Shown one piece after another: positions 23,217-24,177 of a DNA stretch of 24,177 bases. How positions within the stretch are numbered: position 1 is the first letter of the stretch; each line of letters begins with the position of its first letter. The DNA comes from Alphaproteobacteria bacterium (GTDB lineage: Bacteria; Pseudomonadota; Alphaproteobacteria; GCA-2731375). The stretch covers positions 1 to 24,177 of the forward strand of contig JASLMY010000045.1 in NCBI GenBank assembly GCA_030746295.1, written 5' to 3'. Both the position numbers and the translations under genes were made by a program. The notes under the pieces are model-generated. The model saw only the letters and a program-made list of their open reading frames with translations, searched no databases and was not told where the DNA came from.

Positions 23217-23242
23217 GGCCCGCGCCGATATCGGCGCGGGCC
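23217..23242. terminator. perfect 26-base palindrome between dctP and dctQ (attenuator or RNA-stabilising hairpin)
   Basis: The arms GGCCCGCGCCGAT (23217-23229) and ATCGGCGCGGGCC (23230-23242) are exact reverse complements, so RNA from either strand can fold into an 11-bp, very G/C-rich stem with a four-base AUAU loop. It lies in the 103-base gap after dctP, 36 bases before dctQ. Only TAGCCTTT follows, so complete rho-independent termination is unlikely. A role in raising binding-protein expression over the permease genes, by partial termination or 3'-end protection, fits what is known in other transporter operons. Confidence 0.6.
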
Positions 23243-23277
23243 TAGCCTTTCGGCTGCGGATCAGCGGGAGAACTCGG

Positions 23278-23826
23278 GTGCGCCGCATCTCGGCTCTGGT
23301 CCATGCGATCGATACCCTGAACGAGCATGTCGGCCGGGTAGTAGCCTGGTTCGCCCTGATCATGGTGCTGGTGCAGTTCACCGTGGTGCTGCTGCGCTAC
23401 GTCTTCGGGCTCGGCTTCATTCCGATGCAGGAATCGATCCTGTTCATGCACTCGATGCTGTTCCTGGTGGCGGCGGGCTACACGCTGCTGCACGACGGCC
23501 ACGTCCGGGTCGATATCTTCTACGGCAGTGCCAGCGCCAAGGCCAAGGCGTTCGTCAACTTCGTCGGCGTGCTGATCTTCCTCTGGCCGCTCTGCGTCGT
23601 CATGATCTGGATGTCGTGGACCTATGTCGGCGCGTCGGTCCGGGTCTTCGAGGGCTCGCCCGAAGGCACCTTCATGCCCTTCTGGCTCTTGAAGGCGATG
23701 CTGTTGACGTTCCCCGTGCTGTTGATTTTACAAGGCTTCTCGATGGCGGCGAATTCGTACTTCGTCATGACCGGGGCGAAGCCGGCGTCGGCCCCCGGTC
23801 ACGACGGCGACGAGGTCGGCGTATGA
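23278..23826 (+). CDS. dctQ: TRAP transporter small permease subunit
   Basis: The 182-residue protein has four predicted membrane helices (about 20-40, 52-72, 92-115, 137-157), the layout of the DctQ small subunit. The family-typical DGHVRVDIFY (73-82) follows helix 2, and FMPFWLLKAMLLTFPVLLILQG precedes and forms helix 4. It binds the large subunit DctM in the inner membrane to make the sodium-driven importer. GTG at 23278 is the start, with GGGAG seven bases away. Its stop overlaps the dctM start by four bases (ATGA, 23823-23826), implying translational coupling. Confidence 0.92.
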   Translation: MRRISALVHAIDTLNEHVGRVVAWFALIMVLVQFTVVLLRYVFGLGFIPMQESILFMHSMLFLVAAGYTLLHDGHVRVDIFYGSASAKAKAFVNFVGVLIFLWPLCVVMIWMSWTYVGASVRVFEGSPEGTFMPFWLLKAMLLTFPVLLILQGFSMAANSYFVMTGAKPASAPGHDGDEVGV

Positions 23827-24177
23827 CGACCAACGAAGTCCTGGTCTTGGCCATGTTCTTCGGCGTCTGCGTCATGCTGATGGGCGGCTTTCCGGTCGCC
23901 TTTTCACTGGCTGGCGTGGCCCTGATGTTCGCTGGCATCAGTTTCCTCTTCGGCGTCTTCGACCCGGCGTTTCTGGGCATTTTCCCGAACCGCGTCTACG
24001 GCAACGCCATGATCAGCGAGATCCTGGTCGCGGTGCCGCTCTTCGTCTTCATGGGCATCATGCTGGAACGCTCGAAGGTGGCGGAAGAGCTCTTGGACAC
24101 CATGGGCATGCTGTTCGGCTCGATCAGGGGCGGGCTCGGCGTCTCGGTCTCGGTGGTCGGCGCCTTGCTCGCCGCCT
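23823..24177 (+). CDS. dctM: TRAP transporter large permease subunit, N-terminal part
   Basis: ATG at 23823 overlaps the dctQ stop and the frame stays open to the end of the window, giving 118 codons. The product starts MTTNEVLVLAMFFGVCVML, then GGFPVAFSLAGVALMF, a DctM-typical first hairpin. LVAVPLFVFMGIMLERSKVAEELLDTM (about 69-95) is the hallmark P-L-F-x-x-M-G segment, followed by the Gly-rich IRGGLGVSVSVVGALLAA. The full protein of about 430-450 residues continues beyond the window. It is the main translocating subunit for the solute bound by the DctP protein. Confidence 0.93.
   Translation, partial: MTTNEVLVLAMFFGVCVMLMGGFPVAFSLAGVALMFAGISFLFGVFDPAFLGIFPNRVYGNAMISEILVAVPLFVFMGIMLERSKVAEELLDTMGMLFGSIRGGLGVSVSVVGALLAA

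Noticed and set aside
23217..23242. Classical rho-independent terminator
   Set aside because: The stem is excellent but is not followed by a run of T residues, and downstream genes belong to the same transporter.

Overview
The window looks like a GC-rich chromosomal stretch from an alphaproteobacterium, most likely a free-living, metabolically versatile member of the Rhodospirillales or a related order. The reasons are the strong G/C preference at third codon positions, the density of importers (ABC, TRAP, DMT) and the catabolic enzyme set (CoxL-like molybdoenzyme, paired acyl-CoA dehydrogenases, PaaI-type thioesterase, TauD-type dioxygenase). This is an inference from gene content. I see no rRNA, tRNA, CRISPR array, insertion sequence, integrase or phage gene.

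Layout. 1-174: end of an alpha/beta hydrolase (+). 187-2505: large subunit of a xanthine dehydrogenase/CO dehydrogenase-type molybdoenzyme (-), without its FeS and FAD subunits and with Gln at the normally invariant catalytic Glu. 2702-4053: PaaI-like thioesterase and EamA exporter (+). 4079-5662: TPR protein with a C-terminal 2OG-Fe(II) oxygenase-like domain (-). 5813-6358: DUF2478 protein (+). 6369-9177 (-): M48/HtpX-like protease, DapA-superfamily aldolase/lyase and class I glutamine amidotransferase. 9239-11869 (-): membrane GGDEF-EAL protein with a degenerate GGDEF half. 11870-12261: the only gene-poor gap longer than 300 bases. 12262-14906 (+): a 59-residue membrane protein and two acyl-CoA dehydrogenases. 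15101-19442 (+): an AfuABC/FbpABC-type ABC importer. 19548-20751 (+): a 68-residue four-cysteine protein and a TauD/TfdA dioxygenase. 20780-21805 (-): a short MetE-like zinc methyltransferase. 22071-24177 (+): a TRAP transporter (DctP, DctQ, start of DctM), divergent from the methyltransferase and cut by the window edge.

How the genes may work together. The right half (15.1-24.2 kb) reads as two nutrient-uptake modules, each beside an enzyme: the ABC importer followed by the TauD-like oxygenase, and the TRAP importer divergent from the MetE-like methyltransferase. The AfuA-like binding protein has a His-Asp...Glu spacing that I recall from sugar-phosphate-binding AfuA, so an organophosphate ligand should be considered alongside Fe(III). 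The acyl-CoA dehydrogenase pair probably forms a hetero-oligomer acting on an unusual acyl-CoA.

I did not find a clear, wholly new defence or mobile system. The most unusual items are the Glu-to-Gln molybdoenzyme, the DapA-like enzyme with an altered GTTGE motif paired with an amidotransferase, the two small proteins (59 and 68 residues), and the perfect palindromes at 21891-21910 and 23217-23242.
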